Assembly (NCBI GenBank): GCA_963753245.1
Contig: CAVWBK010000002.1
Location: 496,001 to 560,000 of the forward strand
Source: VRUE01 sp963753245
Lineage (GTDB): Bacteria; Actinomycetota; Thermoleophilia; Solirubrobacterales; 70-9
DNA length: 64,000 nucleotides
Direction of reading: 5' to 3'
Of this stretch, positions 17,354 to 25,856 are shown in pieces. Under the pieces are notes generated by a model. The model did no database searches and was not told where the DNA came from. It worked only from the letters and a program-made list of their open reading frames with translations. Made by a program: the position numbers and the translations under genes. Within the stretch, counting starts at the first letter, position 1. Every line of letters starts with the position of its first letter.

Positions 17354-18346
17354 ATGCCAGCCAGCACAGGCCTCAAGGAGCTGCTGGAAGCCGGAGTCCA
17401 TTTCGGCCACCAGACGCGCCGCTGGAACCCGAATATGCGCCGCTACATCTTCGGCGAGCTCGACGGGATCCACATCATCGACCTGATCCAGACCGAGACC
17501 CTGCTCGAGAACGCGCGCCTGTTCGCCGGCGAGCTTGCCAGCGGCGGTGGGACCGTCCTCTTCGTTGGCACCAAGAAGCAGGCCAGAGGACCGGTCAAGG
17601 AATGGGCCGATCGCTGCAAGATGCCCTACGTCAATCAGCGATGGCTCGGTGGCCTGCTGACCAACTTCAACACGATCTCGGCGCGAATCTCGCGCCTGCA
17701 CGAGCTGACCGGGTGGCAGGAAGAGGGCAAACTCGACCTGCTGCCGACCAAGGAGCGGATGGGGATGCAGGCCGAGCTGGCCAAGCTCGAGTACAACCTC
17801 GGCGGCGTCCGCGATATGGAGCGACTGCCTGACGCCGTTTTCGTAACCGACCTCAAAACCGAGGAGATCGCGGTCCGCGAGGCAGCCCGACTGCGGATCC
17901 CGATCATCGGCCTGGTCGACACCAATTGCGATCCGACACCGGTCGACTACGTGGTGCCCGGCAATGACGACGCGATCCGATCCTGCCAGCTCGTGATCGG
18001 CACGATCGGGTCGGCGATCGAGACCGGGGCTGGCTCCTGGCGCGAGCAGGAGGAACGCCGTATCGCCGAGGAAATGGAGCGACGTCGCAAGGACGAGGAA
18101 GAGCGCAAAAAGCGCGAGGAGGAAGAGAAAGAGCGCCTCGCGGCCGAGGAGGCGGCCAAAAAAGCCGCCGAAGAAAAAGCGATTGCCGAGGCAAAAGCGG
18201 GAGGACCCGCGCCCGGCGCAGCTTCCGCCGTCGCGCCCGGGAGCGCAACCCCGCAGGCCGGTGCGGAGTCAACCCAAACTCCGGTCCAGCCGGCGAGCGG
18301 CCGAGCCCCGACACCCGCCACACCGCAGCAGGGAGGCGCCAAATGA
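17354..18346 (+). CDS. rpsB: 30S ribosomal protein S2 with C-terminal extension
   Basis: S2 binds the 30S head and recruits S1-type proteins. The family core spans residues 1-225: LKELLEAGVHFGHQTRRWNP, YIFGELDGIHIIDL, VLFVGTKKQA, RWLGGLLTNF and PIIGLVDTNCDP. The 330-residue length exceeds the usual 230-270. Residues about 228-283 form a Glu/Lys/Arg-rich predicted coiled coil, followed by an Ala/Pro/Gly/Thr-rich tail. Extended S2 tails occur in actinobacteria; function unknown. ATG 17354 follows AAGGAGAA. The ATGA overlap with tsf marks the conserved rpsB-tsf operon. Confidence 0.97.
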   Translation: MPASTGLKELLEAGVHFGHQTRRWNPNMRRYIFGELDGIHIIDLIQTETLLENARLFAGELASGGGTVLFVGTKKQARGPVKEWADRCKMPYVNQRWLGGLLTNFNTISARISRLHELTGWQEEGKLDLLPTKERMGMQAELAKLEYNLGGVRDMERLPDAVFVTDLKTEEIAVREAARLRIPIIGLVDTNCDPTPVDYVVPGNDDAIRSCQLVIGTIGSAIETGAGSWREQEERRIAEEMERRRKDEEERKKREEEEKERLAAEEAAKKAAEEKAIAEAKAGGPAPGAASAVAPGSATPQAGAESTQTPVQPASGRAPTPATPQQGGAK

Positions 18347-18945
18347 GCATCACCGCCACGGATGTGAAGGCACTTCGCGAGCGTACCGGGGCGGCGATGA
18401 TGGACTGCAAATCGGCGCTCAGCGAGTCAGATGGAGACGTTGATCGCGCAATCGAGATCCTCCGTGTCAAGGGTCAGGCCTCGGCGGCAAAGCGGGAGGG
18501 CCGCGGCACCGAGGAGGGCGTCGTTGCCTCCTACATCCACGCCAACGACAAGGTTGGCGCGATGGTCGAAGTCCAGTGTGAGACTGACTTCGTCGCCCGC
18601 AACGAGGACTTCAAGGCCTTTGCATATGAGGTCGCGCTGCACGTCGCCGCCACCGCGCCGCGCTATGTCTCATCAGAGGAGATCCCGACCGAGGAGCGCG
18701 AGGCCGAAAAACGTGTTTTTGAGGAAAGGGCGCACGAGGAAGGGAAGCCCGACGGCGTGGTCGAGAAGATCGTCGAGGGCCAGCTCTCGAAGTGGGCGAG
18801 CGAGGTCGCGCTGCTTGACCAATCCCACGTCAACGCCGAGAAGCACGACTCCAAATCGATCGAGGAACTGCGCCAGGAGATGGCGGCCAAGACGGGTGAG
18901 AACGTCCGCGTCGCCCGCTTTGCCTACTTCCGGGTGGGCGCCTGA
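18343..18945 (+). CDS. tsf: elongation factor Ts
   Basis: Nucleotide exchange factor for EF-Tu. The product is 200 residues, the compact form found in actinobacteria and Thermus (E. coli has 283). The N-terminal UBA-like domain (DVKALRERTGAAMMDCKSAL) is followed by the exchange core with CETDFVARNEDF, whose TDFV contacts the EF-Tu magnesium site. A lysine/glutamate-rich helical region and a short C-terminal strand finish it. ATG overlaps the rpsB stop by four bases; pyrH follows after 10 bases. Confidence 0.97.
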   Translation: MSITATDVKALRERTGAAMMDCKSALSESDGDVDRAIEILRVKGQASAAKREGRGTEEGVVASYIHANDKVGAMVEVQCETDFVARNEDFKAFAYEVALHVAATAPRYVSSEEIPTEEREAEKRVFEERAHEEGKPDGVVEKIVEGQLSKWASEVALLDQSHVNAEKHDSKSIEELRQEMAAKTGENVRVARFAYFRVGA

Positions 18946-18955
18946 GCCAGAGCCG

Positions 18956-19681
18956 ATGAGCTCCCAATTCAACCGCATCCTCCTCAAGCTCTCCGGCGAG
19001 GCGCTGATGGGGAAGCTCGACTACGGGACCGACGGCGGGGAGGTGCAGCGCCTGGCCAAACAGGTCGGATTGACCCGCGAACGCGGAGTCGAGATCGCGA
19101 TCGTGGTCGGAGCCGGCAACATCTACCGCGGACTCGATGGTGCCTCTGAGGGCGTGGACCGCGCCACCGGTGACTACATGGGGATGCTGGCGACGGTGCT
19201 CAACGCCCTCACCCTGCAGGACGCTCTGGAGAGCATCGGACAGCACACACGGGTGCTTTCGGCGATCGACGTCAAGGAGGTCGCCGAGCCCTATATCCGC
19301 CGCCGCGCGATGCGCCACCTCGAGAAGGGCAGGGTGGTGATATTTGCCGCCGGCACCGGAAATCCGTTCTTCACCACCGACACGGCGGCGGCCCTGCGGG
19401 CGCTGGAGATCCACGCACAGGCGATCTTGATGGCCAAGAATGGCGTGGAGGGGGTCTATGACGCCGACCCCGCGACCCATCCAGAGGCCGAGTTCATCCC
19501 CGCGATCAGCCACCGCGAGGCGATCGAGCGCGGCCTCAAAGTGATGGACTCGACCGCGCTCTCGCTATGTATGGACAACGATCTGCCGATCCACGTCTTC
19601 AACATTGGAGACGAGCGCAACATAGATAGGATCGTGAGCGGCGAGAAGGTCGGCACGCTCGTTTCGAGCAAACCGGCGTAA
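18956..19681 (+). CDS. pyrH: uridylate kinase
   Basis: Phosphorylates UMP to UDP, feeding RNA and UDP-sugar synthesis. The 241-residue product begins MSSQFNRILLKLSGEALMG, followed by IAIVVGAGNIYRG, the RATGDYMGMLATVLNALTLQ block, GTGNPFFTTDTAAALRALE and ILMAKNGVEGVYDADP, all amino-acid-kinase family signatures of bacterial PyrH. ATG 18956 was chosen because earlier in-frame codons overlap tsf in another frame. It sits at the standard tsf-pyrH-frr position. Confidence 0.97.
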   Translation: MSSQFNRILLKLSGEALMGKLDYGTDGGEVQRLAKQVGLTRERGVEIAIVVGAGNIYRGLDGASEGVDRATGDYMGMLATVLNALTLQDALESIGQHTRVLSAIDVKEVAEPYIRRRAMRHLEKGRVVIFAAGTGNPFFTTDTAAALRALEIHAQAILMAKNGVEGVYDADPATHPEAEFIPAISHREAIERGLKVMDSTALSLCMDNDLPIHVFNIGDERNIDRIVSGEKVGTLVSSKPA

Positions 19682-19704
19682 ACAGAGCGCTTGGAGGAGC
19701 ACCG

Positions 19705-20268
19705 GTGGAGCTGATCGACGAGTTGCTCGAGGACGCCAAGGGGCGGATGGATAAGTCGGTGGAGGCAAGCCGCAACGAGCTCGCCACAGTGCGAACGGGC
19801 CGTGCCTCCCCGCACCTGCTGGACCGGATCTCGATCGATTACTACGGCACCCCAACCGCCCTCAAGCAACTCGCCAATGTGGCGACCTCAGACGCCCGCC
19901 TGCTGACCGTGACGCCCTATGACAAGGGCTCAATCGGGGCGATCGAGAAGTCGATCCAGGAGTCCGACATCGGCCTGACTCCCTCAAACGACGGCAACGT
20001 GATCCGCTTACAGATCCCCGAGATGACCGAGGAGCGTCGACGCGAGATGGTCAAGGTCGTCAACGGCGTCGCCGAGGAGGGCCGAGTTGCCGTTCGCAAT
20101 GTGCGCCGCGACGTGATGCACGACCTGCGTGAATTGAAAAAGGAGGGCGAAGCGGGGGAGGATGATGAGCGTCGCGCCGAGTCGGCTCTGCAAAAACAGA
20201 CCGACGAGGCGATCGCCGAGATCGACATCCTGCTCAAGGGAAAGGAAGAGGAGATCCTGGAGGTGTGA
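19705..20268 (+). CDS. frr: ribosome recycling factor
   Basis: Splits post-termination ribosomes with EF-G. The 187-residue product has the normal length, with the two-domain pattern: long helices (VEASRNELATVRTGRASPHL, KVVNGVAEEGRVAVRNVRRD) around the small domain (YYGTPTALKQLANV, PYDKGSIGAIEKSI, IRLQIPEMTEERR). Start is GTG 19705 with GGAGGAG eight bases upstream. Its stop overlaps the uppS GTG (GTGA). Confidence 0.97.
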   Translation: MELIDELLEDAKGRMDKSVEASRNELATVRTGRASPHLLDRISIDYYGTPTALKQLANVATSDARLLTVTPYDKGSIGAIEKSIQESDIGLTPSNDGNVIRLQIPEMTEERRREMVKVVNGVAEEGRVAVRNVRRDVMHDLRELKKEGEAGEDDERRAESALQKQTDEAIAEIDILLKGKEEEILEV

Positions 20269-20939
20269 GCGCCTCCGCGCGGTACGTCGCCATCATCACC
20301 GACGGCAACGGTCGCTGGGCTCAGCAGCGAGGGCTGCCGGTCCTCGAGGGCCACCGCGCCGGGGCGGACGTCGTCAAGGAACGCCTCCGCGATGCGGTTG
20401 AGTTCGGCATCGAGGAGCTGACCGTCTTCTCCTTCTCGACCGAGAACTGGGCGCGCCCGGCCGCGGAGGTTGGCGGCCTGATGAAGATGTTCGGAGAACG
20501 AATAGAGGCCGAGACACCCGAGCTTGACGCCGAAGGTGTGCGGATGCGTTTCATCGGTCGCCGCGAGGGCGTCCCGGGCGAGCTGGTCGAGCTCATGCGC
20601 TGGGCCGAGCAGAAGACCGCGACAAATACGCGGATCACCTTTTTTGTCGCCTTTAACTACGGCGGCAGGGCGGAGATCCTCGACGCGGCGCGAAGCTTTC
20701 AGGGCGAGGGTGGGGAGGAGGACTTCCGCCGCCACCTCTACGCACCCGAGATGCACGACCCCGACCTTCTGATCAGAACCAGCGGTGAGCACCGGATCTC
20801 CAACTATCTGCTCTGGCAGTGCGCCTATTCAGAGCTGGTTTTCCGCGATGAGCTTTGGCCGGAATTCGGTCGTGAGGACCTGAAGGACTCGTTGCGCGAG
20901 TTCGAGTCGCGCCGTCGACGCTTCGGAATGAGGACCTAG
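20265..20939 (+). CDS. uppS: undecaprenyl (polyprenyl) diphosphate synthase
   Basis: cis-Prenyltransferase that builds the lipid carrier for cell-wall synthesis. The 224-residue product has the catalytic Asp in VAIITDGNGRWA (family consensus IMDGNGRWA), GHRAGADVVKERL, TVFSFSTENWARP, NYGGRAEIL, the C-terminal DLLIRTSGEHRISNYLLWQ and SELVFRDELWPEF. GTG start overlaps the frr stop; the TAG stop shares one base with the cdsA GTG. uppS followed by cdsA is the conserved order. Confidence 0.95.
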   Translation: MSASARYVAIITDGNGRWAQQRGLPVLEGHRAGADVVKERLRDAVEFGIEELTVFSFSTENWARPAAEVGGLMKMFGERIEAETPELDAEGVRMRFIGRREGVPGELVELMRWAEQKTATNTRITFFVAFNYGGRAEILDAARSFQGEGGEEDFRRHLYAPEMHDPDLLIRTSGEHRISNYLLWQCAYSELVFRDELWPEFGREDLKDSLREFESRRRRFGMRT

Positions 20940-21820
20940 TGGACCTCTTCGACGATGAGATGTTCGAGGAGGAGCCGCCACCGCGAAGCCGGCCTCCGCG
21001 CCCGGCCCGTCGACGGTCGACGATCAACGGAGAGACCGCCAAGCGGATCCTGGTCGCGATTCCCTGGATCGCCTTCGCGATCGCGATCGTCGTCGCCGGC
21101 GGTCTGGTTTTCGCCGCGGCGATGATCGCGATCGGAACCTTGTGCCTGTATGAGTTTCACGAGATCACCGCCGAGCTTCGTCCGATCAAGCGAGCCTCAT
21201 ATCTGGCCGTGCCGGCGCTGGTGATCGCCGCCTATTTCGGCAGCGCCTTCAACATTCTGCTCGTCCTCGCCGCGGCATTCCTGCTGATCTTCGCCTTTGG
21301 CGCCGATGGCCGTCACCGAGACAGGACCGTCGTCTCGATGGGCGTCACACTGCTCGGTGTCATCTGGATTGGTCTGCCGCTCGCCCATGCGGTTCTCTTG
21401 CGCGATCTACCGAACCATGGTGGGGCCCTGCTGATCGATGTGCTGGTCGGGACCTTTGCCGCCGACACCGGCGCCTACGCGACCGGGCGCATGTTCGGCG
21501 CCCACAAAATCGCACCGACCCTATCGCCCAACAAGACCCTTGAGGGGCTGATCGGTGGCTTTTTGATCGGCACGATGGCCTTCTGGTTCGCCGGCCTCTA
21601 CCAAGACTGGCTCTCGGGAGTCGATGCGCTCATAATCGGCGCCGCGGTCGCCGCCACCGCCCCGGTCGGCGACCTCTTTGAGTCGATGCTGAAGCGTGAT
21701 CTCGGCGTCAAGGACACAGGCACGATCTTCGGCCCCCACGGGGGTGCCCTGGATCGTCTCGACGCTGTCTTCTTCACGGTTATCGTCGGCTATTACCTCT
21801 CGGTCCAGCTGGTCTACTGA
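20939..21820 (+). CDS. cdsA: phosphatidate cytidylyltransferase
   Basis: Makes CDP-diacylglycerol from phosphatidate and CTP in the membrane. The 293-residue product has a charged N-terminal stretch of about 40 residues, then about seven hydrophobic segments and the C-terminal CDS signature: SPNKTLEGLIGG, PVGDLFESMLKRDLGVKDTG, FGPHGGALDRLDAVFF. GTG 20939 overlaps the uppS stop by one base. In many relatives the next gene is rlmN or dxr; here an accessory insertion of about 2.9 kb separates cdsA from dxr. Confidence 0.95.
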   Translation: MDLFDDEMFEEEPPPRSRPPRPARRRSTINGETAKRILVAIPWIAFAIAIVVAGGLVFAAAMIAIGTLCLYEFHEITAELRPIKRASYLAVPALVIAAYFGSAFNILLVLAAAFLLIFAFGADGRHRDRTVVSMGVTLLGVIWIGLPLAHAVLLRDLPNHGGALLIDVLVGTFAADTGAYATGRMFGAHKIAPTLSPNKTLEGLIGGFLIGTMAFWFAGLYQDWLSGVDALIIGAAVAATAPVGDLFESMLKRDLGVKDTGTIFGPHGGALDRLDAVFFTVIVGYYLSVQLVY

Positions 21821-21912
21821 CCCACCTATAGATCCTCTGATCGAACCACATGTGGCTATGCGAGCCGATCTGTAGAGCTAAAATCCCGCGCTCCGCTCTG
21901 GATACCAGCGGA

Positions 21913-23109
21913 TCAGGCACGATCCGGCTTGGCATAGGCACGAATCCTGCTCCTGCGCCCAAACAATTGGCGCTCGGAAGCGCCGCTGGAGGGCGGAGTC
22001 CCTCGAGCACGGTCAGCCTGGGGGACGACGGCAGACGAAGGGAAGCATGTCGTGGCCTGCCCTTGGGGCCAAGTCGCGAACGCGACTAGGCCGCCAAGGG
22101 CTCTGCGATCCAGTGAATCCCACATCGATTCGAACTGGTTCTTTGACCATGTCAGGCGCTGGCCAGAAAGAGGGTCGTTGACGATCACCTCGGATCCCTT
22201 CACCCCAGTGAGGACTACGGCGTGCTCGCCGTAGTTAACCGTTATGGCCTTGCCGGCCGGAGAGTGCCAACTTGCGAAGGGCCCTTCGGAAATGGCCACC
22301 CACGCCATGACTGGGCGACCTGAGAGCAGCGTCTGATAGATGACCCTTGAACTCTTGTGGCTCAGGTCACGCAAAGTAAGCCCGCGACGATGCGCGAGGT
22401 CGGCGATCGGGCCTTGATAGACACCGAAGCCCCCCGCCGGGCCGCCACCGTCCGCTCGGCCCACGAAACCCAGGCTAGGATCACCCCAGATCTCGCCCGC
22501 AGGACCTTGCTGGGGGTCGATTGGCCTACTCCGGGCGACCTGGTCCTGAAGTGTCAGCTGATCGACTGGTTTGCCTGCGAAGTTCAACATCATCGCTAGA
22601 GATGTCGCCTCGCAGTCATCCTGGAGGGTTTGCTTGATGACGGGGAGGCGAATGCTGGAAGCAATCGGCGTCCGCGGTACGACGATGGTCCCCCCGCCGG
22701 CGGTAATCGCCCGGTGAACCCTGAGGTCGAACAATTCGCGGTCGCTTCGCAGCCTGATGGTTGCGCGGCCCCGTTTCAACGTGCTGATCGCCGGAACCCG
22801 GTGGGTCAGGGCGGCTTGAGATCGCTGCCTGGTTAGGCGGCTTGTCGGTACCTCGGCCAGCAGTCGACCACCGAGCACTACGCGGAGCACCGAATCTGGA
22901 GTTGAGACGGCCGAACCCGAAGTGCGAGCTGAGCCGCCGATGCTAGACAGCACCAGAGCTACTACTGCCACGACAGCGACGATCGCTGCAACCGCCACCG
23001 CACGCCGTCGCCGAATTGCTCGGCGGGCCCGGCGGCGCGAGCCTGGTGCTCTGGCGTGCCCCGGTGGCCGCCCTAGGGGAGGTGGTTGAGAACCAGCGGG
23101 ATTGCTCAT
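21913..23109 (-). CDS. secreted/membrane-anchored C39-like cysteine protease family protein
   Basis: A 398-residue protein with an Arg/Pro-rich cytoplasmic start, one membrane segment (about residues 37-55) and an extracellular region. The C39-like papain-fold signatures are LQDDCEATSLAMMLN (candidate nucleophile Cys166), GEHAVVLTG (His) and VIVNDPLSG (Asp/Asn), as in the peptidase_C39_2 group. Target unknown. It overlaps the upstream methyltransferase by ATGA, making a two-gene minus-strand unit. The pair sits between cdsA and dxr, next to an integrase relic, so it may have been acquired. The last 50 residues are low in confidence. Confidence 0.75.
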   Translation of the reverse strand: MSNPAGSQPPPLGRPPGHARAPGSRRRARRAIRRRRAVAVAAIVAVVAVVALVLSSIGGSARTSGSAVSTPDSVLRVVLGGRLLAEVPTSRLTRQRSQAALTHRVPAISTLKRGRATIRLRSDRELFDLRVHRAITAGGGTIVVPRTPIASSIRLPVIKQTLQDDCEATSLAMMLNFAGKPVDQLTLQDQVARSRPIDPQQGPAGEIWGDPSLGFVGRADGGGPAGGFGVYQGPIADLAHRRGLTLRDLSHKSSRVIYQTLLSGRPVMAWVAISEGPFASWHSPAGKAITVNYGEHAVVLTGVKGSEVIVNDPLSGQRLTWSKNQFESMWDSLDRRALGGLVAFATWPQGQATTCFPSSAVVPQADRARGTPPSSGASERQLFGRRSRIRAYAKPDRA

Positions 23110-23882
23110 CCCGGCTTACGGGCCACCGCGATGCCACCCTCATGCTTGAGTGGTTCTACTGTGACGCCAACGAAGCCGGCATCTTCAAGAGTCTGGCGCC
23201 ACCACTCAGTCGGGGCCGGGCGCTCGCCGGTAAGGGTCGCGATCCGCGCGCCGGTCTTTACGAGGCGCCAAATGCCCCTTGGGCCGCGTCGCAACATTGC
23301 CCGCACCTTGCTTGTGATGACGTTGCGATCCCGCTGATTGGACGGCCTAAATGCGAACATCATGTCTGCAAATACTAAACGGCCACCAGGCCTGATCACC
23401 CGGTAGAGCTCGTCGACGGCTGCCCGCTTTCCGGCCGTGCCCAGATGGTGGAAGCAGTAGTTTGAAACGGCAATATCGACTTCGTCGTCTCTCAGTGGGA
23501 GATCGGTGGCCGATACGACTGCGGTTTGCACGTTGTCGAGTCCCGCCGCGAGCGCTCGTGAACCTACGCAGTCAATCATCGCCGGGGAGATATCGATAGC
23601 CCAGACCCAGTCGACCCGCTCAGCCAACGACAGGGCGAGCAGGCCCGTCCCTGCCCCAACGTCGAGGACACGATCAGTGCTGCATGGCTGGGCGCGACTG
23701 AGGATGGTGTCTCGTAGCGCCCGGAAGCCAGGCGTCCGAGACAGCTCATCTGCATGGTCGACGTGACGGTTCCAGTCCTTTCGAAGGCTCGAGAGTGACC
23801 AGACGGGCGCTCTTTGATCGCTTTCCGGAGATCCGCTGATTGAATCTTTCACGGCAGGCTGGAATGCCATCTTGCGCACCAT
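23106..23882 (-). CDS. class I SAM-dependent methyltransferase
   Basis: A methyltransferase of about 258 residues with the Rossmann-type motif I VLDVGAGTGLLALSLAE, motif II acidic end VWAIDIS, NVQTAVVSATDLPLRDDEVDIAVSNYCFHHL and the post-motif block ELYRVIRPGGRLVFADM, as in UbiE/Methyltransf_11 proteins. Substrate unknown. The ATG at 23882 was chosen; a TTG 13 codons upstream (23921) and an ATG four codons downstream are alternatives. It is the first gene of a unit with the C39-like protease (ATGA overlap). Confidence 0.82.
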   Translation of the reverse strand: MVRKMAFQPAVKDSISGSPESDQRAPVWSLSSLRKDWNRHVDHADELSRTPGFRALRDTILSRAQPCSTDRVLDVGAGTGLLALSLAERVDWVWAIDISPAMIDCVGSRALAAGLDNVQTAVVSATDLPLRDDEVDIAVSNYCFHHLGTAGKRAAVDELYRVIRPGGRLVFADMMFAFRPSNQRDRNVITSKVRAMLRRGPRGIWRLVKTGARIATLTGERPAPTEWWRQTLEDAGFVGVTVEPLKHEGGIAVARKPG

Positions 23883-24445
23883 TACGACAAGGTTCGACCA
23901 CAGTTGTAACGGCGCACTCAACCGGGATTAACTGCCAGCTAACAAGCACATGTGAAAGCTCTCATCTTTCACTCGGTCTGCGGCCGAACTCTCGATGGGG
24001 AGGGTGCGGCCATCCAAAGTCACTGTGACCGAGTGGTGGACCGATGTGTGTAATCGCGTAGCGCAGCAGCGAGGTGTCCGGGCAGCGCTTCCCACACCGG
24101 GGTTAATCTCGATGGCGAGTCAGTCGAGGATCTCCGCACCGATCACGGGGAGGCCGGGTTTCTAATCTGCGCTCGAGTAGAGATCTAGACGGCCCTCACC
24201 GAACGCGGTAGGCAGATCGGCCACACCGAGGAAGAGGTCCTAAAGGCCTGAGGCTCTTGGCCGAAATGGCGGCTAGCCGAAGCTGACCGTCGAACAGCAT
24301 GCCGAGGAAGGGATCAACGTCGGTCCTGACCAGCTGCGGAAGTGGCACGAGCCCTCGCTCTCCTATCTCTACGTCCGGATTCAGTGGAAACTGGGGGCAA
24401 TGCATCGGTGAGAAGGTCGCAGGCGACTTCGGATCCACTTCGGCC
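23883..24445. other. non-coding or decayed accessory region
   Basis: About 560 bases with no credible intact gene. Short open stretches on the plus strand (for example from 24107, reading LDGESVEDLRTDHGEAGF before a stop) look like eroded coding sequence. Together with the recombinase tail just downstream, this suggests the remains of a longer integrase gene or its cargo. No tRNA or clear attachment-site repeat is seen. Confidence 0.4.
23952..23972. repeat. short inverted repeat upstream of the methyltransferase
   Basis: Perfect 7-bp arms gtgaaag and ctttcac with a 7-base loop, 70 bases upstream of the methyltransferase start. It could be an operator or a hairpin in a leader. No function is assigned. 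Confidence 0.35.
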
Positions 24446-24600
24446 GGCTATGCCAGCCTGCGATTCGCCGAGGGCGACGACCCTGCTTGGGCAGCAGCCA
24501 GCTTGGGCACACCGAGGTCGGGTTCTCGATGACCGTCTACGCCAACGCCGTCAGCCGGCCCTTTCTGCTTTCCCGGCCACCACGCGGCGGAGCTCGATAA
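24446..24600 (+). pseudogene. C-terminal relic of a tyrosine recombinase (integrase)
   Basis: Two frames together match the end of a phage-type integrase. From 24446 one frame reads GYASLRFAEGDDPAWAAAS; from 24502 another reads LGHTEVGFSMTVYANAVSR. Joined, they give the family tail '(F)ASLRFAxGDDPxxxxxxLGHTxxxxTxxxYA', including the conserved GH and the catalytic Tyr at 24538-24540. A frame change near 24500 separates them, and the catalytic Arg boxes upstream are not recognisable. This is a dead remnant of a mobile element. Confidence 0.62.
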
Positions 24601-24698
24601 AGCGATTGAATGGGCACAAATGAAGTCAAAGGGCCGACCGATCTGACCGCAAACCCCATTCCAGAGCGCATTCCCGACCGTTGAACGATTGTGCCACC

Positions 24699-24704
24699 TA
24701 CACT
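24699..24704 (+). promoter_or_regulatory. -10-like box (tacact) six bases before dxr GTG
   Basis: TACACT then six bases then GTG at 24711. TTGAAC at 24681 is too close (12 bases) to be a normal -35. No ribosome-binding site is seen, so a leaderless transcript is likely. Confidence 0.5.
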
Positions 24705-24710
24705 GGTTTG

Positions 24711-25856
24711 GTGAAGAAGCTGGCCATTCTTGGATCGACCGGATCGATCGGCACGCAGGCGCTCGAAATCGTCGCTGGCTCTGAGGAACTTGGGGCTGTC
24801 GGCCTGGCGGCCGGCTCGGACTGGGAGGGGACGATCGCCCAGGCCGAGCGACATGGGGTCACCACCATCGCCCTCGCCAGCCCCGATGCTGCTCAGCGAG
24901 CGAGTGCCAACTGGAGTGGGCGCGTCTTCAGCGGTGAGCAGGGTGTCCGCGAGCTGGTCACCGAGTCCGGCGCTGAGCTCGTCCTCAACGGCATCGTCGG
25001 GGCCAGCGGACTCGGACCGACGATCGCCGCATTGGGGCAGGGGATCGACGTGGCCCTCGCCAACAAGGAGAGCCTCGTGATCGGCGGCGAGTTGACAATG
25101 GCGCTTGCGGAGGCGACCGACTCGCGCCTCTTACCGGTCGACTCCGAGCACTCTGCCCTGTTTCAGCTGATCGGTGCCGAGTCGCCGGGCACGATCGAGC
25201 GCCTCGTCCTGACCGCCTCAGGTGGACCGTTTCGCGGCCGCACCGATCTCGCGGGGGTCTCGATCGAGGACGCGCTCGCGCACCCGACCTGGCGCATGGG
25301 GGGCAGGATCACGATCGACTCAGCGACGCTCATGAACAAGGGCTTCGAGGCGATCGAGGCTCACCATCTGTTCGGCGTCCCATACGAGCGGATCGAGGTC
25401 GTCGTACACCCGCAGTCGATCGTTCATTCGCTGATCGACCTAAACGACGGCGCCTCCCTGGCCCACCTCGGCCACCCCGACATGCGGGTCCCGATCTCTT
25501 ACGCCCTGCACTATCCCGAGCGCGCCGATGTCGATGTGCCTCGGCTCGATCTCGCGGCGGTCGGTGAGCTGAGCTTCGAGGCGCCCGACCTCGAGACCTT
25601 TGCCTGCCTACGCCTCGCGCGCGAAGCCGGGCGGGCGGGGGGCACCGCCCCTTGCGTGCTGAACGCCGCCGATGAGGTCGCCGTTGCCGCCTTCCTCGAT
25701 GGCAGGATCGGCTTCGAGGCGATCGGAGCGGCGATCGAGCGTGTTCTTGAGAAGATGCCCGCCGCACCGCTGACCCATTTCGAGGACCTCTTCACAGTTG
25801 ATGCCGAGGCCCGCCGCCGCGCTGAGGCCCAGGTCGGAGAACTGGCCCGCGCATGA
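24711..25856 (+). CDS. dxr: 1-deoxy-D-xylulose 5-phosphate reductoisomerase
   Basis: NADPH-dependent second step of the MEP isoprenoid pathway, making 2-C-methyl-D-erythritol 4-phosphate. The 381-residue product begins VKKLAILGSTGSIGTQALEIV (NADPH fold; start GTG 24711). LVLNGIVGASGLGPTI, LANKESLVIGGEL, PVDSEHSALFQ, LTASGGPFRG and MGGRITIDSATLMNKGFE are the catalytic and metal blocks. An upstream ATT/ATG extension is not supported. With rseP, ispG, uppS and cdsA it forms the envelope/isoprenoid cluster. Confidence 0.96.
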   Translation: MKKLAILGSTGSIGTQALEIVAGSEELGAVGLAAGSDWEGTIAQAERHGVTTIALASPDAAQRASANWSGRVFSGEQGVRELVTESGAELVLNGIVGASGLGPTIAALGQGIDVALANKESLVIGGELTMALAEATDSRLLPVDSEHSALFQLIGAESPGTIERLVLTASGGPFRGRTDLAGVSIEDALAHPTWRMGGRITIDSATLMNKGFEAIEAHHLFGVPYERIEVVVHPQSIVHSLIDLNDGASLAHLGHPDMRVPISYALHYPERADVDVPRLDLAAVGELSFEAPDLETFACLRLAREAGRAGGTAPCVLNAADEVAVAAFLDGRIGFEAIGAAIERVLEKMPAAPLTHFEDLFTVDAEARRRAEAQVGELARA

